Position numbers and translations under genes: made by a program
Part shown: one piece after another, positions 34,177-43,011 of the stretch
Layout: each line of letters starts with the position of its first letter
Numbering within the stretch: the stretch's first letter is position 1
Assembly (NCBI GenBank): GCA_905234745.1
Contig: CAJOJD010000002.1
Coordinates: 645 to 62,551, forward strand
Source: an uncultured Bacteroidaceae bacterium
GTDB lineage: Bacteria > Bacteroidota > Bacteroidia > Bacteroidales > Bacteroidaceae
Direction: 5' to 3'
Length of the DNA: 61,907 nucleotides
The notes under the pieces: generated by a model
Databases searched by the model: none
What the model was told of the DNA's origin: nothing
Seen by the model: only the letters and a program-made list of their open reading frames with translations

Positions 34177-35862
34177 ATGGTTATGACTTATACAGACATT
34201 AAAAAGGGCATTACGGTTCTGTTGATACTATTCCTGAGCACAGCTGCAAAAGCAATTCCCGCCAAACCCGGACAGACACGTCAGATCACGCTTGATGACG
34301 GCACCACTGAAACCGCACTTCTGGTAGGCGATGAGTATGGTCACTACTGGCTTACCCAAGACGGCAGAGCATACATGGGCGTAGGCGATTCATATGTACC
34401 TGTCGATAAACAGTTTGTACAGGAAAAAGCCAAGATACGCCGAAATAAAGCCAACCAACGCCGCACCGCACGTCTTGCCCCTTCACGCGGATCAAAAGCC
34501 CACGAGCATTTTTCCGGACAGAAGAAAGGACTCATAATTATGGTAAACTTTGCCAACAAGTCCTTCCAGGAAGACCATACCGACTCACTGTTTAACGAGA
34601 TAGCCAATCGCGAAAACTACCAATCGGCCCCTTTCAAGGGCTCCATGTATGACTACTTCCGCGACCAAAGCCGGGGAGAGTTCCTGTTGAACTTTGATAT
34701 AGCGGGTCCGGTCAATCTAAGTAAGGATTATGAATATTACGGAACCAATGATTCCAAGGGCTATGACCTACATCCCGGCGAAATGGTAATAGAGGCACTT
34801 GAACTGGCCGATTCCATTGTAGACTATTCAGATTATGACTGGGATGGTGACGGTACTGTAGAACAAGTCTATGTGATCTATGCCGGAAAGGGTGAGGCCG
34901 ACGGAGGCGCCACAAAAACCATATGGCCGCATGAATTCACCCTGTATGAGGCCTATATCGGCGGTGACGGTTCCGGTCCCCAGATTCTGGATAGTGTAGA
35001 AATCAACACATACGCTTGCGGAAGTGAGCTTAACGGCTTGGGCAAGGTAGCCGGAATAGGAACCATGTGTCATGAATTCAGCCATTGCCTGGGTTACCCT
35101 GACTTCTATGATACAGACTACAGCGGCGGACAGGGTATGTTTGAATGGGACCTTATGGATACAGGGTCCTATAACAATAACGGTTACCTGCCGGCTGGAT
35201 TCACCAGTTATGAACGCTGGTTTGCCGGATGGTTGGAACCCACAGAACTGACTGAAACCACGACAGTCAGCAATATGCCCGATTTACAGAACGGAGGCGG
35301 TTCATACATAATCCACAATAAAGGATACCGCAACGAGTATTTCCTTCTGGAGAACCGTCAGAAAACAAAATGGGATGCGGGTATTCCAGGTGCCGGACTG
35401 CTTATCCTTCACGTCGATTATGATGAAAAAGTCTGGAACAGGAACGAGCCCAACGAGGATCCCGACCACCAGCGTATGACATGGATTGCGGCCGATGGCG
35501 AATACCAGAAATCCGAGTACGACGGTCAGTGGTACTGCACCACCACAGGAGCCGCCAACGACCCCTTCCCGTACGATACAGTGAATGCCTTCAACGCCAC
35601 CACGACACCTGCGGCAGTCTTCTATAATCTGAATTCAGACGGCACATACAATCTTGACTCGTCAATAGAAGACATTACACAGAACGCAGACGGTACCGTT
35701 TCCTTCAAGTTTGTCGTTCCCACCACAGGCGTACCCACAATCAATGTCAAGTCAGGATCAGGCAACAACCGTTGGTATGACATGAACGGTCGTCCGCTTG
35801 ACAGGATGCCCGACGCTCCGGGTCTTTACATAGGTAACGGAAACAAAGTTCTGATAAAGTGA
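34177..35862 (+). CDS. Secreted M6-family metalloprotease with C-terminal sorting-like tail
   Basis: A 561-residue exported protease. After a signal peptide (ending about AAKAIPAKPG) and a propeptide-like region come GLIIMVNFANKSFQEDH, the start of the M6 domain, and the zinc site HEFSHCLGYPD at about residue 298 (HExxHxxGxxD), then FEWDLMDTGSYN. The last 30 residues (WYDMNGRPLDRMPDAPGLYI to KVLIK) match the tail of the 1137-residue protein at 39224-42637. The stop overlaps the kinase-like gene by ATGA, so this protease is translationally coupled to a peptide-modification and export set. It may process the exported peptide or be a cargo. Confidence 0.9.
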   Translation: MVMTYTDIKKGITVLLILFLSTAAKAIPAKPGQTRQITLDDGTTETALLVGDEYGHYWLTQDGRAYMGVGDSYVPVDKQFVQEKAKIRRNKANQRRTARLAPSRGSKAHEHFSGQKKGLIIMVNFANKSFQEDHTDSLFNEIANRENYQSAPFKGSMYDYFRDQSRGEFLLNFDIAGPVNLSKDYEYYGTNDSKGYDLHPGEMVIEALELADSIVDYSDYDWDGDGTVEQVYVIYAGKGEADGGATKTIWPHEFTLYEAYIGGDGSGPQILDSVEINTYACGSELNGLGKVAGIGTMCHEFSHCLGYPDFYDTDYSGGQGMFEWDLMDTGSYNNNGYLPAGFTSYERWFAGWLEPTELTETTTVSNMPDLQNGGGSYIIHNKGYRNEYFLLENRQKTKWDAGIPGAGLLILHVDYDEKVWNRNEPNEDPDHQRMTWIAADGEYQKSEYDGQWYCTTTGAANDPFPYDTVNAFNATTTPAAVFYNLNSDGTYNLDSSIEDITQNADGTVSFKFVVPTTGVPTINVKSGSGNNRWYDMNGRPLDRMPDAPGLYIGNGNKVLIK

Positions 35863-36722
35863 TCGGGACCAGGCTCTACATAGTTGCAGACCATCTGTTT
35901 TTGGTCAAGGCCGATGAAACCGTTCTGGCCCGGATGACCAACTATGAGCCGTTCCGTACTGATAAAGCCGATGTTTCCGATGCGCTGTTCGCTCTCACCG
36001 TAATTGAGGGAGCGCCCGTTTCCTACATAGAGGAGTGGCGTCAGGATGAGGAGGGACAGGAGACCATATGCGGTCACACCGAGGATGGGAAATCCGTTTT
36101 TGAGTACCGGTTCGGCGGCAAGACTGCGGGATGGCTGGTATGCACGCCGGGATACAGGGATGGAACGCTTCATCTCAGCGGATTCCAGTCCAAGTCCGCG
36201 CTTGACAACTCCCTGATGATACAGTTCGCAATGGCATCGGCCTGTCTGGGAACAGTGCTGTTCCATGCGGCAGTGGTGAATCTGGATGGACGCGGATATA
36301 TGTTCCTGGGCAAGAGCGGCACGGGTAAGAGCACCCATGCAAGACTGTGGCTCCAGAACATTCCCGGCACTGAGCTGATGAATGATGACAACCCTGCGGT
36401 TCGCGTAAAGCCGGACGGCACAGCCGTTGTATATGGTACTCCCTGGAGCGGTAAGACTCCATGTTACCGCAACGTAAGTGCTCCGCTTGGAGGGATTGTG
36501 CTTCTGAGTCAGGCACCATACAATAAGATTGTGCGCCTTCAAGGCATAGGTGCATACGCGGCAGTGGTGCCCAGCATATCTGGCAAGCGTTGGGATTCAC
36601 GCATTGCCGACGGACTGCATGAGACAGAGAACGCTCTGGCAGGCAACATACCGGTATGGCATCTGGACTGTCTGCCCGATGCCGATGCCGCACACACATG
36701 TAAAGATGCAATCGCCATATGA
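35859..36722 (+). CDS. HPr kinase/phosphorylase-like protein
   Basis: A 287-residue cytoplasmic protein. YMFLGKSGTGKSTHARLW (about residues 147-164) is a P-loop in the arrangement of the HprK C-terminal domain. MNDDNPAVRVKPDG and YGTPWSGKTP follow, as in HprK-related kinases that accompany PqqD proteins and S24/S26 peptidases in modified-peptide clusters. There is no HPr phosphotransfer context here, so it probably acts on a peptide or another small substrate. It overlaps both neighbours by ATGA. Confidence 0.8.
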   Translation: MIGTRLYIVADHLFLVKADETVLARMTNYEPFRTDKADVSDALFALTVIEGAPVSYIEEWRQDEEGQETICGHTEDGKSVFEYRFGGKTAGWLVCTPGYRDGTLHLSGFQSKSALDNSLMIQFAMASACLGTVLFHAAVVNLDGRGYMFLGKSGTGKSTHARLWLQNIPGTELMNDDNPAVRVKPDGTAVVYGTPWSGKTPCYRNVSAPLGGIVLLSQAPYNKIVRLQGIGAYAAVVPSISGKRWDSRIADGLHETENALAGNIPVWHLDCLPDADAAHTCKDAIAI

Positions 36723-37165
36723 CCGATGGGCAGATCATAAAAGAGGCCGTGCGCCTGGTGGCTGACGGAGTGAGCGTAACGTTCCCCGTCAAGGGCCGAA
36801 GCATGATTCCGTTCATAGTCGGCGGACGCGAGAGCGTGGTGCTGCAGAAACCTGATGACCTCAAGGTGGGTCATGTGGTGCTGGCAGAGATAGCCCCTGA
36901 GCACTATGTGGTACACCGCATCATACGCATCGGCCCCGATGACCGGATTACCCTTATGGGTGACGGCAACATACGCGGCACCGAGAGTTGCAGACGGGAG
37001 CATGTGCTGGCACGGGCCACTCATGTGGTCGATGCACAGGGACAGCGCCGCACTTTGGAGTCAAAAGGGCAGATTTTCAAAGCCAGAGTATGGTACAGGA
37101 TACGTCTGTTCCGCAGGATCATACTGGCCGTTTTAAGAAGAACCTGTAAGAAATACGCATTATGA
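36719..37165 (+). CDS. S24/S26-family peptidase
   Basis: A 148-residue protein with the signal-peptidase-like fold. VTFPVKGRSMIPFI holds the serine nucleophile (GRSM) and YVVHRIIRIGPDDRITLMGDG has the HR motif of the Ser-His (ER/SipW-like) type in place of the bacterial catalytic lysine. A basic hydrophobic C-terminus (YRIRLFRRIILAVLRRT) may touch the membrane. Such proteins regularly sit beside HPrK-like and PqqD genes. Its substrate might be the small peptide encoded at 39038-39196, but this is inference. Confidence 0.8.
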   Translation: MTDGQIIKEAVRLVADGVSVTFPVKGRSMIPFIVGGRESVVLQKPDDLKVGHVVLAEIAPEHYVVHRIIRIGPDDRITLMGDGNIRGTESCRREHVLARATHVVDAQGQRRTLESKGQIFKARVWYRIRLFRRIILAVLRRTCKKYAL

Positions 37166-37431
37166 AGATAAAGAAAGGATATATTCTACGCACTGTGTGC
37201 GGCGAGAACGTGATAGTTGGAGAAGGCCTGGATGCAATCAACTTCGGGCGCATGCTCTCTCTGAACGAGACTGCCGCATTTATCTGGAAAAAGGCACAGG
37301 AATACGGTGAATTCACGGCCGAAAGACTGGCTGTCGCAGTATGTCACGAATATGACGTTGACCTGCTTCGGGCCAGGAACGATGTAAAGGAAACTCTGGA
37401 CAACTGGACTAAACTGGGTGTAATAGAATGA
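37162..37431 (+). CDS. PqqD-family peptide-recognition protein
   Basis: An 89-residue protein of the PqqD family, a winged helix that binds the leader part of precursor peptides and passes them to modifying enzymes. Visible features are the N-terminal strand region KKGYILRTVCGENVIVG, LNETAAFIWKKAQEYGEFTAE and the C-terminal VKETLDNWTKLGVIE. It overlaps the neighbours on both sides by ATGA. Its presence is the strongest hint that this operon handles a ribosomally made peptide. Confidence 0.87.
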   Translation: MKIKKGYILRTVCGENVIVGEGLDAINFGRMLSLNETAAFIWKKAQEYGEFTAERLAVAVCHEYDVDLLRARNDVKETLDNWTKLGVIE

Positions 37432-39041
37432 AATATTCAAGTTGGATATGGCGTAACACACAAGGCATCCGCTGGAACACGGCGGTGCGCATAGTTACAG
37501 GCACTGCACAGGTGGCGCTTGGCCTGCTTATGGTATGGCTTAGCCGCCGCTTCATAGATGAGACCATCCACACCGGATCGGCCCATGACGTAACCGTCAT
37601 GATCATCTGGCTGGTGCTGACCGTAGTTGGCGGAGTGCTGCTGCGTCAGGTCTATTTCCTGCTCACCACCAAGGCAAGCATCCGCCAGACCAACGCCATC
37701 CGCCTGCGTATGTTTAGCGGGCTTTTCCGCCGCCAGCTATATGACGAGAAAGAGATACACTCCGGTGACATCAGTTCACGCCTTACCAAGGATATCGAGG
37801 TGGTGTCCGATACCACCACCGATACCCTACCCCAAATGTGCATTACCTGCATCCAGCTTATTGGTGCATTCCTGCTGCTCCATTACTTTGACCGCTGGCT
37901 TGCATGGGCTCTGCTCATAATGACACCGCTTGCAATACTGATGGCCAAGTTCATAGGCCGTAAATTGCGTCAGATGACTCTTGACATACGCCAGGACGAG
38001 AGCCGCATCCAGATGCAGGTACAGGAGGGCATGGAGAACAACGCCGTACTGCGCGCCATGGGCAGCCAGGAGTGGATGACCGGCCGTCTGGACTCCGCTC
38101 AGCGGCAACTCAAAGGCAACATCATGCGCCGTACCCGCTTTACCATAATGATTCGCATCATACTGGGCAGCGCGTTCGGACTGGGTTACCTGCTGGCATT
38201 CGTATGGGGAGGCCTGCAACTGCGCAACGGCGCAATAACATTCGGTATAATGACATCGTTCCTGCAACTGGTAGGCCAGATACAGCACCCCGTAATGCAG
38301 CTGCTCAACCTGGTGCCGCAGGTAATACACTCCACCGCCAGCATAGACCGTCTGGCCGAGCTTGAGGACAATGCCGTGGCCGATACCGGCACGCTGCACC
38401 CTACCCTTAGCGGAATACGTTTTGAGAACGTCAACTTCAGGTATGCAAGCGGTGACCGCCAGATACTGACCGGTTTCAGTCATGATTTCCAGCCCGGCAC
38501 CAAGACCGCACTTATGGGTGAGACCGGTATAGGCAAGACTACCCTGTTCCGACTTATGCTGGGATTCATCAGCCCCGACAGCGGCAACATAAGCCTTTAT
38601 GGCTCCGACAATTCCCTTACCGCAGGCGCCGAGACCCGCCCCGACTTTGTGTTTGTACCTCAGGGCAATACACTCATGAGCGGCACCATCCGCTTCAACC
38701 TGCAGGTGGCCAATCCGGATGCATCGGACGAACAACTTATTGAGGCTCTGCACACCGCCTGCGCAGATTTTGTACAGGAACTCCCCGACGGTCTTGACAC
38801 AATGCTCGGCGAACGCGGCAGCGGTCTCAGCGAAGGCCAGGCCCAAAGAATAGCAATAGCCCGGGGCTTACTGCGCCCGGGCTCCATATTGCTCCTTGAT
38901 GAGATAAGTTCGTCTCTTGATCCCGAGACAGAGACTGAGCTCTACGCCCGCCTCTTCAAGGCTTATCCCAGCAAGACTATGATCTTTATCACTCACCGCA
39001 CCGCAGTCACAACTCTCTGCGACTCGGTGCTGACACTCTAA
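37428..39041 (+). CDS. ABC exporter, fused permease and ATPase
   Basis: A 537-residue half-transporter. About six membrane helices in residues 1-310 are followed by an ATPase domain: Walker A GETGIGKTT, Q-loop region FVPQGNTLMSGTIRFN, signature LSEGQAQR, Walker B ILLLDEISSSLD and H-loop FITHRTA. No N-terminal C39 peptidase domain is present, so leader removal, if any, must use another protease such as the S24/S26 or M6 protein. Its stop overlaps by a few bases the stop of the small-peptide gene on the other strand. Confidence 0.92.
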   Translation: MKYSSWIWRNTQGIRWNTAVRIVTGTAQVALGLLMVWLSRRFIDETIHTGSAHDVTVMIIWLVLTVVGGVLLRQVYFLLTTKASIRQTNAIRLRMFSGLFRRQLYDEKEIHSGDISSRLTKDIEVVSDTTTDTLPQMCITCIQLIGAFLLLHYFDRWLAWALLIMTPLAILMAKFIGRKLRQMTLDIRQDESRIQMQVQEGMENNAVLRAMGSQEWMTGRLDSAQRQLKGNIMRRTRFTIMIRIILGSAFGLGYLLAFVWGGLQLRNGAITFGIMTSFLQLVGQIQHPVMQLLNLVPQVIHSTASIDRLAELEDNAVADTGTLHPTLSGIRFENVNFRYASGDRQILTGFSHDFQPGTKTALMGETGIGKTTLFRLMLGFISPDSGNISLYGSDNSLTAGAETRPDFVFVPQGNTLMSGTIRFNLQVANPDASDEQLIEALHTACADFVQELPDGLDTMLGERGSGLSEGQAQRIAIARGLLRPGSILLLDEISSSLDPETETELYARLFKAYPSKTMIFITHRTAVTTLCDSVLTL

Positions 39042-39196
39042 GCCAACAGGTTATCCTCTGACTGGCCAATACCGGGAATCTGAGAGAAGCCGTTGCCCCA
39101 ACCTGGGGGTAATGACCTGTCTCCACTTCCGCAGAGTATGCCGGTTGTCTCAATGTTTATAACCTCAGTTACGGGCTTGCTGTATATCTTTTTCAT
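39038..39196 (-). CDS. 52-residue candidate precursor peptide
   Basis: An intact small frame from ATG 39196 to TAG 39038-39040. It begins MKKIYSKPVTEVINIET, passes TGILCGSG and ends in a Gly/Pro-rich segment (SLPPGWGNGFSQIPGIG) and SEDNLLA. The N-terminal pattern MKK-Y-x-KP-x-x-x-V-x-x-I, followed by a small-residue G-S-G site, is one I recognise from short Bacteroidales proteins near peptide-modification genes. The gene lies tail to tail with the ABC exporter and downstream of the 1137-residue protein gene. Leader and core would divide near CGSG. Not experimentally known to me. Confidence 0.7.
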   Translation of the reverse strand: MKKIYSKPVTEVINIETTGILCGSGDRSLPPGWGNGFSQIPGIGQSEDNLLA

Positions 39197-39223
39197 AATT
39201 CAATCTGTACTTAAGACCATTAA

Positions 39224-42200
39224 TTACTTTATCATCACTTTAGAGCCCTTGTTGTTAAGGTAAATACCAGGCTGTGTTGGCATACCGTCCACTGAACGTC
39301 CGTTCATGTCAAACCACTTTTCTATAGTGATATCACCGCTCTCCACATCTATCGTGCCCACAGCAGTAACATCTCCGCCAGTTCCCAGAAGACGAACCTT
39401 GATGCGGTCAGGAGCACTGGCAATGGCACCGTCTCTTGATGGAGCATGCAATGCAGCATCGCTGCCAGCATATGTTAGGAATGCACGGAACGGCGATATA
39501 AATGCGCCGCTGGCCGCCTTTACAAACTGGCCTGCTTCAACATCAGTTACGCCATCAGTTGCTTTACCGCTTGTGGCGGCAAATCCGAATACGGTACCGG
39601 AGAACGGATCATCACCGTAATCCAGGTAGCTGTAAGTGCCGTGGAATGTCCAGTCACCGCTATTGGTTGTACCCTCAGTTACTGATGCAGATGCCGTGCC
39701 GCTGAACGTCACTTCGTCGTCAGAATCAGGCATAAACAGGTACGGAGTATTGGCATTGGTTGATGTAACTTCATTACCCGGACCTGGGGTAGCATCAATC
39801 ATCGTTGCAACCCAACCTTCTTGAGCATCGTATGTCACATCCTGAAACTCATAGACCTTACCGCCGCTAATGCTCGTCATAGCAAACGGCAAGCATATGG
39901 TCGATGCCTTACCCGCTGTGAATGTACGGTTAAACTCCACTTCTTTTTCTGCAATCAGAGAAGCTATCTGGCCTGTAATACCATAAGACTCACTTACTGC
40001 ATATCCTGAACTGACAGTAGTAGCAGCATTAGGCATAGTGAACGACCAAGTTCCATTTCCATTATCTGAAGCATCGTTTCCGTTATATGTAACATTTGTA
40101 AGAGTCAATCCGGCATTAGCGGATCCTAATGTGACGGTTGACTGTTTTGTGTAATACTCTTTATTGTCGTAAGTTACACCATCTGCATAAACTATATTAC
40201 TCCCGGATATTATTGTTCCATTTGTCCGCGTAACTGTAATGCCTACAGGATGTGTCAAGGCATAAACAGAAACGGCACCATTGTTTGTCGAAACATCTTC
40301 ATTTGAATTGATACCGACACCTATAGTATTATTTCCAACCGTGCAGTTATAGTAGTAATTGTACCGTAACGCGCCATCACCGGATCCTGTAATAGCCCCT
40401 TTACTTGAAACATTGGGTATCGTAACTCCTGCAGCAAAACAATCCCTGATAACACCAGGGCTATTGTTTACACCCGCAATTCCGCCATATCTATAGCCTC
40501 CTCCTGCATCCATTGAAATTGTGACGGAACTGACACAACGCTGGATCGTCCCTTGGTTTTGACCAGCAATTCCACCATGTTCGTATGCATTATCATGAGC
40601 AGCGTTTATTACAGTATTTCTTACTGTACAATTCTCTATTGTACCATGGTTATAGCCTGCTATACCGCCTGTAACATCATATCCCGTAATACGGGCATTT
40701 ATAAGATTTACATTCCTTACACTACCACTGTTATTTATATAACCGAACAAGCCTTGATGACCATCATTTACATAACTATCACCGCTCTTATAAATCCGCA
40801 CTCCACTGATGGTATGGTTTTGGCCATTGAAGTTGCCTCCAAATGTATGATTGTAATCACCAATACGACTGTAATTCGTCTGTGTAGAACTTTTGTTCCA
40901 AGCTTTTTCATAAGAGTATGAAATGTCAGCACCCAATACGAAATAGACACTACTACAACTGTTTCCTTTGCTGACATAACTTGCCAGATATTCAAGACCT
41001 TTAGTGGTGGTAATACAATAAGGATTCTCAATGGTACCGTCTGCTCCATTACCCATTCCCCAAACGTCAGTCCAATTGGCTGTAAATACCAAATCACCGT
41101 CACGAGAGTTTTGTGGAATAGTGACGTCTCTATTCGGCACATTACCGTTGCTGCCCGTCCATCCTTCAAAGTAATAACCAAATTTGGTCGGTTCCTTCAG
41201 CGTGATGGATGACGTCTCCCAGGCATAACTGGTGGGATTATTGGCCGTGCCGCCGTCCAAGTCGTAGCTGATAGTGTAAACACGGCTGGCATCCAAACCG
41301 GTGCCCAAGTCCTGGTTTAAAGATCCGCTAAAAGCATTGCCGGCCAGGTCGCTGATAGTGCCTCTCATGCCGGTAATCTTCAATGTACCGCTGGCATCAC
41401 GTATTATTGTACCGCTGAAGGTAAGCACATTGCTTCCGCTAGTACCGCTCACCAAATTAAGTGAACCCCAGGAAGTAGAGAGTCTGGCATCACTGCTTGT
41501 CACAATTTCATTGAAAGCCACGCTTACATACACCGGATTGCCCTTAGCGTGATAACCAGGGGCCACTGAAACTGCCAATGTAGTAGGTGCAGAGCCTTCC
41601 ACGGCCTGGATGTGTGCCGTGACGTTCTTGGCCCACCACTCATCGTTGTCGGTACCGCCACCTGATGCATTGCAACGCACAGCAATGAAGCTGAAATCCA
41701 TAGGAAGGAGAAGCCTACCATCAGAAGCACGACGGTTTGTATTGAACTTTTGCATGCTTAGAATATAGCTTGTACCGTAGTCCCACGGATTATCGTTTCC
41801 TGCATTGTTGCCAACAGAAGTAACAGGGAAACTGTAACTCTTGTACTCCGTATCCTTACCGTTGGTCTTGTGCTCAAAGCCTGCCATGTACCATGAATTG
41901 TTGATATTGCCAGGATTACCGTTGGAGCAATCTTTACGATTATCATATAAGGTTGTAGAATTCAAGATTGACATATACTGATAACCGTCATTCTGCTCCT
42001 TGACATCCATACTGAGCGTCATACGAAGTTCGGCACCGACAAACTGATAGTAAGCCTTAGGTGCAGCATTGTTAAAGAAAGCGGTGTAGGACACCGATTT
42101 GACGGTATTACTTTCATAACCTGCATCTGTGTTCTGATACTCGGATTCCTGAATGACTACGTCCTTGACGGCGAAAGCACCTGAAGAAGGTACACTGGTG

Positions 42201-42637
42201 CCCGTATTGAAGCTGCGGGTTTTGTCAACCAGGAAGAAACCTTCAACGTCAGTTACCTCCAGCTTATAGTTGCGGCTGGTGCTCGTCTGATACTTGTAAG
42301 CGTTGGTACTGGCTGCCTGCTCCGTTACGGTAACGGTTCTGCTGGTTTCGTCACCGGCTGTAAAAGTAAACTCGCCGCTCAACTCATTGGAGTTTACGCC
42401 ATTAACCTTGGTCACATTATAGTGCTGCCCTTCGTATGCACTCAAGTTCACCAGACGGTACTTTACCGTCTCTGCCACCGATGTGTTGTCACGGGTAATG
42501 GTAAATGTTGTAACGTTGTCGCTGGTGCTGGAGCTAATATTCCAGCCATTCTCGGCCCAAGCATTCTGTCCTACTGTCATGCTAACGACCAGAAGCATGA
42601 CTTTGATGATTCGGTTTAGAATAAAGTCTCTTTTCAT
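39224..42637 (-). CDS. Large secreted GLUG/InlB-repeat surface protein
   Basis: A 1137-residue exported protein of the adhesin-like type; no enzyme domain is seen. It has a signal peptide (ending QNAWAE), beta-rich domains to about residue 450, a Listeria-Bacteroides repeat (YTISYDLDGGTANNP ... FEGWTGSNGN, about 455-530), then GLUG-type repeats (GGIAGYNHGTIENCTV, GGIAGQNQGTIQRCV, GGIAGVNNSPGVIRDC, about 640-750). The tail WFDMNGRSVDGMP ... KVMIK matches the M6 protease end, suggesting the same sorting route. The middle (about 40000-41100) looks more AT-rich than the flanks. The start overlaps the small membrane protein stop. Confidence 0.87.
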   Translation of the reverse strand: MKRDFILNRIIKVMLLVVSMTVGQNAWAENGWNISSSTSDNVTTFTITRDNTSVAETVKYRLVNLSAYEGQHYNVTKVNGVNSNELSGEFTFTAGDETSRTVTVTEQAASTNAYKYQTSTSRNYKLEVTDVEGFFLVDKTRSFNTGTSVPSSGAFAVKDVVIQESEYQNTDAGYESNTVKSVSYTAFFNNAAPKAYYQFVGAELRMTLSMDVKEQNDGYQYMSILNSTTLYDNRKDCSNGNPGNINNSWYMAGFEHKTNGKDTEYKSYSFPVTSVGNNAGNDNPWDYGTSYILSMQKFNTNRRASDGRLLLPMDFSFIAVRCNASGGGTDNDEWWAKNVTAHIQAVEGSAPTTLAVSVAPGYHAKGNPVYVSVAFNEIVTSSDARLSTSWGSLNLVSGTSGSNVLTFSGTIIRDASGTLKITGMRGTISDLAGNAFSGSLNQDLGTGLDASRVYTISYDLDGGTANNPTSYAWETSSITLKEPTKFGYYFEGWTGSNGNVPNRDVTIPQNSRDGDLVFTANWTDVWGMGNGADGTIENPYCITTTKGLEYLASYVSKGNSCSSVYFVLGADISYSYEKAWNKSSTQTNYSRIGDYNHTFGGNFNGQNHTISGVRIYKSGDSYVNDGHQGLFGYINNSGSVRNVNLINARITGYDVTGGIAGYNHGTIENCTVRNTVINAAHDNAYEHGGIAGQNQGTIQRCVSSVTISMDAGGGYRYGGIAGVNNSPGVIRDCFAAGVTIPNVSSKGAITGSGDGALRYNYYYNCTVGNNTIGVGINSNEDVSTNNGAVSVYALTHPVGITVTRTNGTIISGSNIVYADGVTYDNKEYYTKQSTVTLGSANAGLTLTNVTYNGNDASDNGNGTWSFTMPNAATTVSSGYAVSESYGITGQIASLIAEKEVEFNRTFTAGKASTICLPFAMTSISGGKVYEFQDVTYDAQEGWVATMIDATPGPGNEVTSTNANTPYLFMPDSDDEVTFSGTASASVTEGTTNSGDWTFHGTYSYLDYGDDPFSGTVFGFAATSGKATDGVTDVEAGQFVKAASGAFISPFRAFLTYAGSDAALHAPSRDGAIASAPDRIKVRLLGTGGDVTAVGTIDVESGDITIEKWFDMNGRSVDGMPTQPGIYLNNKGSKVMIK

Positions 42638-42795
42638 ATCTGTTTGTTTCTGTTTTTTCTGTCAGACGGAGCATCGGGCCATCGTAAATCCTCGGGATGT
42701 TCACGCAAATATCTGGAGGTCTTGTACAGGCACCATATGATGTATGCCGCACAGACCACCAGGATAATTGTCATGATGATTTCAAGGGCTTTCAT
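42634..42795 (-). CDS. Small single-helix membrane protein
   Basis: A 53-residue protein from ATG 42795: MKALEIIMTIILVVCAAYII forms one membrane helix, followed by a basic and charged tail (YKTSRYLREHPEDLRWPDAP). A longer frame to 42876 has a hydrophobic start with no better support. The stop overlaps the start of the large GLUG protein by ATGA, so the two are coupled. A minus-strand TACCTTTA near 42810 could be a -7 box. Function unknown. Confidence 0.6.
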   Translation of the reverse strand: MKALEIIMTIILVVCAAYIIWCLYKTSRYLREHPEDLRWPDAPSDRKNRNKQI

Positions 42796-42922
42796 TTGGG
42801 GAGATAAAGGTACCCCATCCCCTGTCTCGGAATGGAAAGGACTAATGAAACGAGAGATAAAATAAAAAAAGCCCATATTGTTTTAAAACGTGGGCAAAGT
42901 TCGCGCGCGAGCAGATACACCC

Positions 42923-42988
42923 TGTCAAAATCAGTAAAATTCACAGGGCGGTTTTGTCAAAATCAGTAAAAATTTTGCAGGGGGGGGG
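42923..42988. repeat. Two direct repeats and a G-run downstream of the ATPase gene
   Basis: TGTCAAAATCAGTAAAA occurs at 42923-42939 and 42955-42971 (32 nt apart). The first copy lies within a CCCTGT/ACAGGG stem. Nine G follow at 42980-42988. The rest of the 216-bp gap (42796-43011) holds a weak GCCCA/TGGGC hairpin near 42871-42895 and no gene that I can support. Confidence 0.65.
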
Positions 42989-43011
42989 CACAAAGGGGGC
43001 AAAGGGGACGG

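Noticed and set aside
37827-38846. Long minus-strand open frame opposite the ABC exporter
   Set aside because: The exporter's Walker and signature motifs are on the other strand; the antisense product is Gly/Ala/His-rich without family features.
42923-42971. CRISPR-like repeat pair
   Set aside because: Only two 17-bp copies, an AT-rich spacer of 15 bp and no cas genes anywhere in the window.
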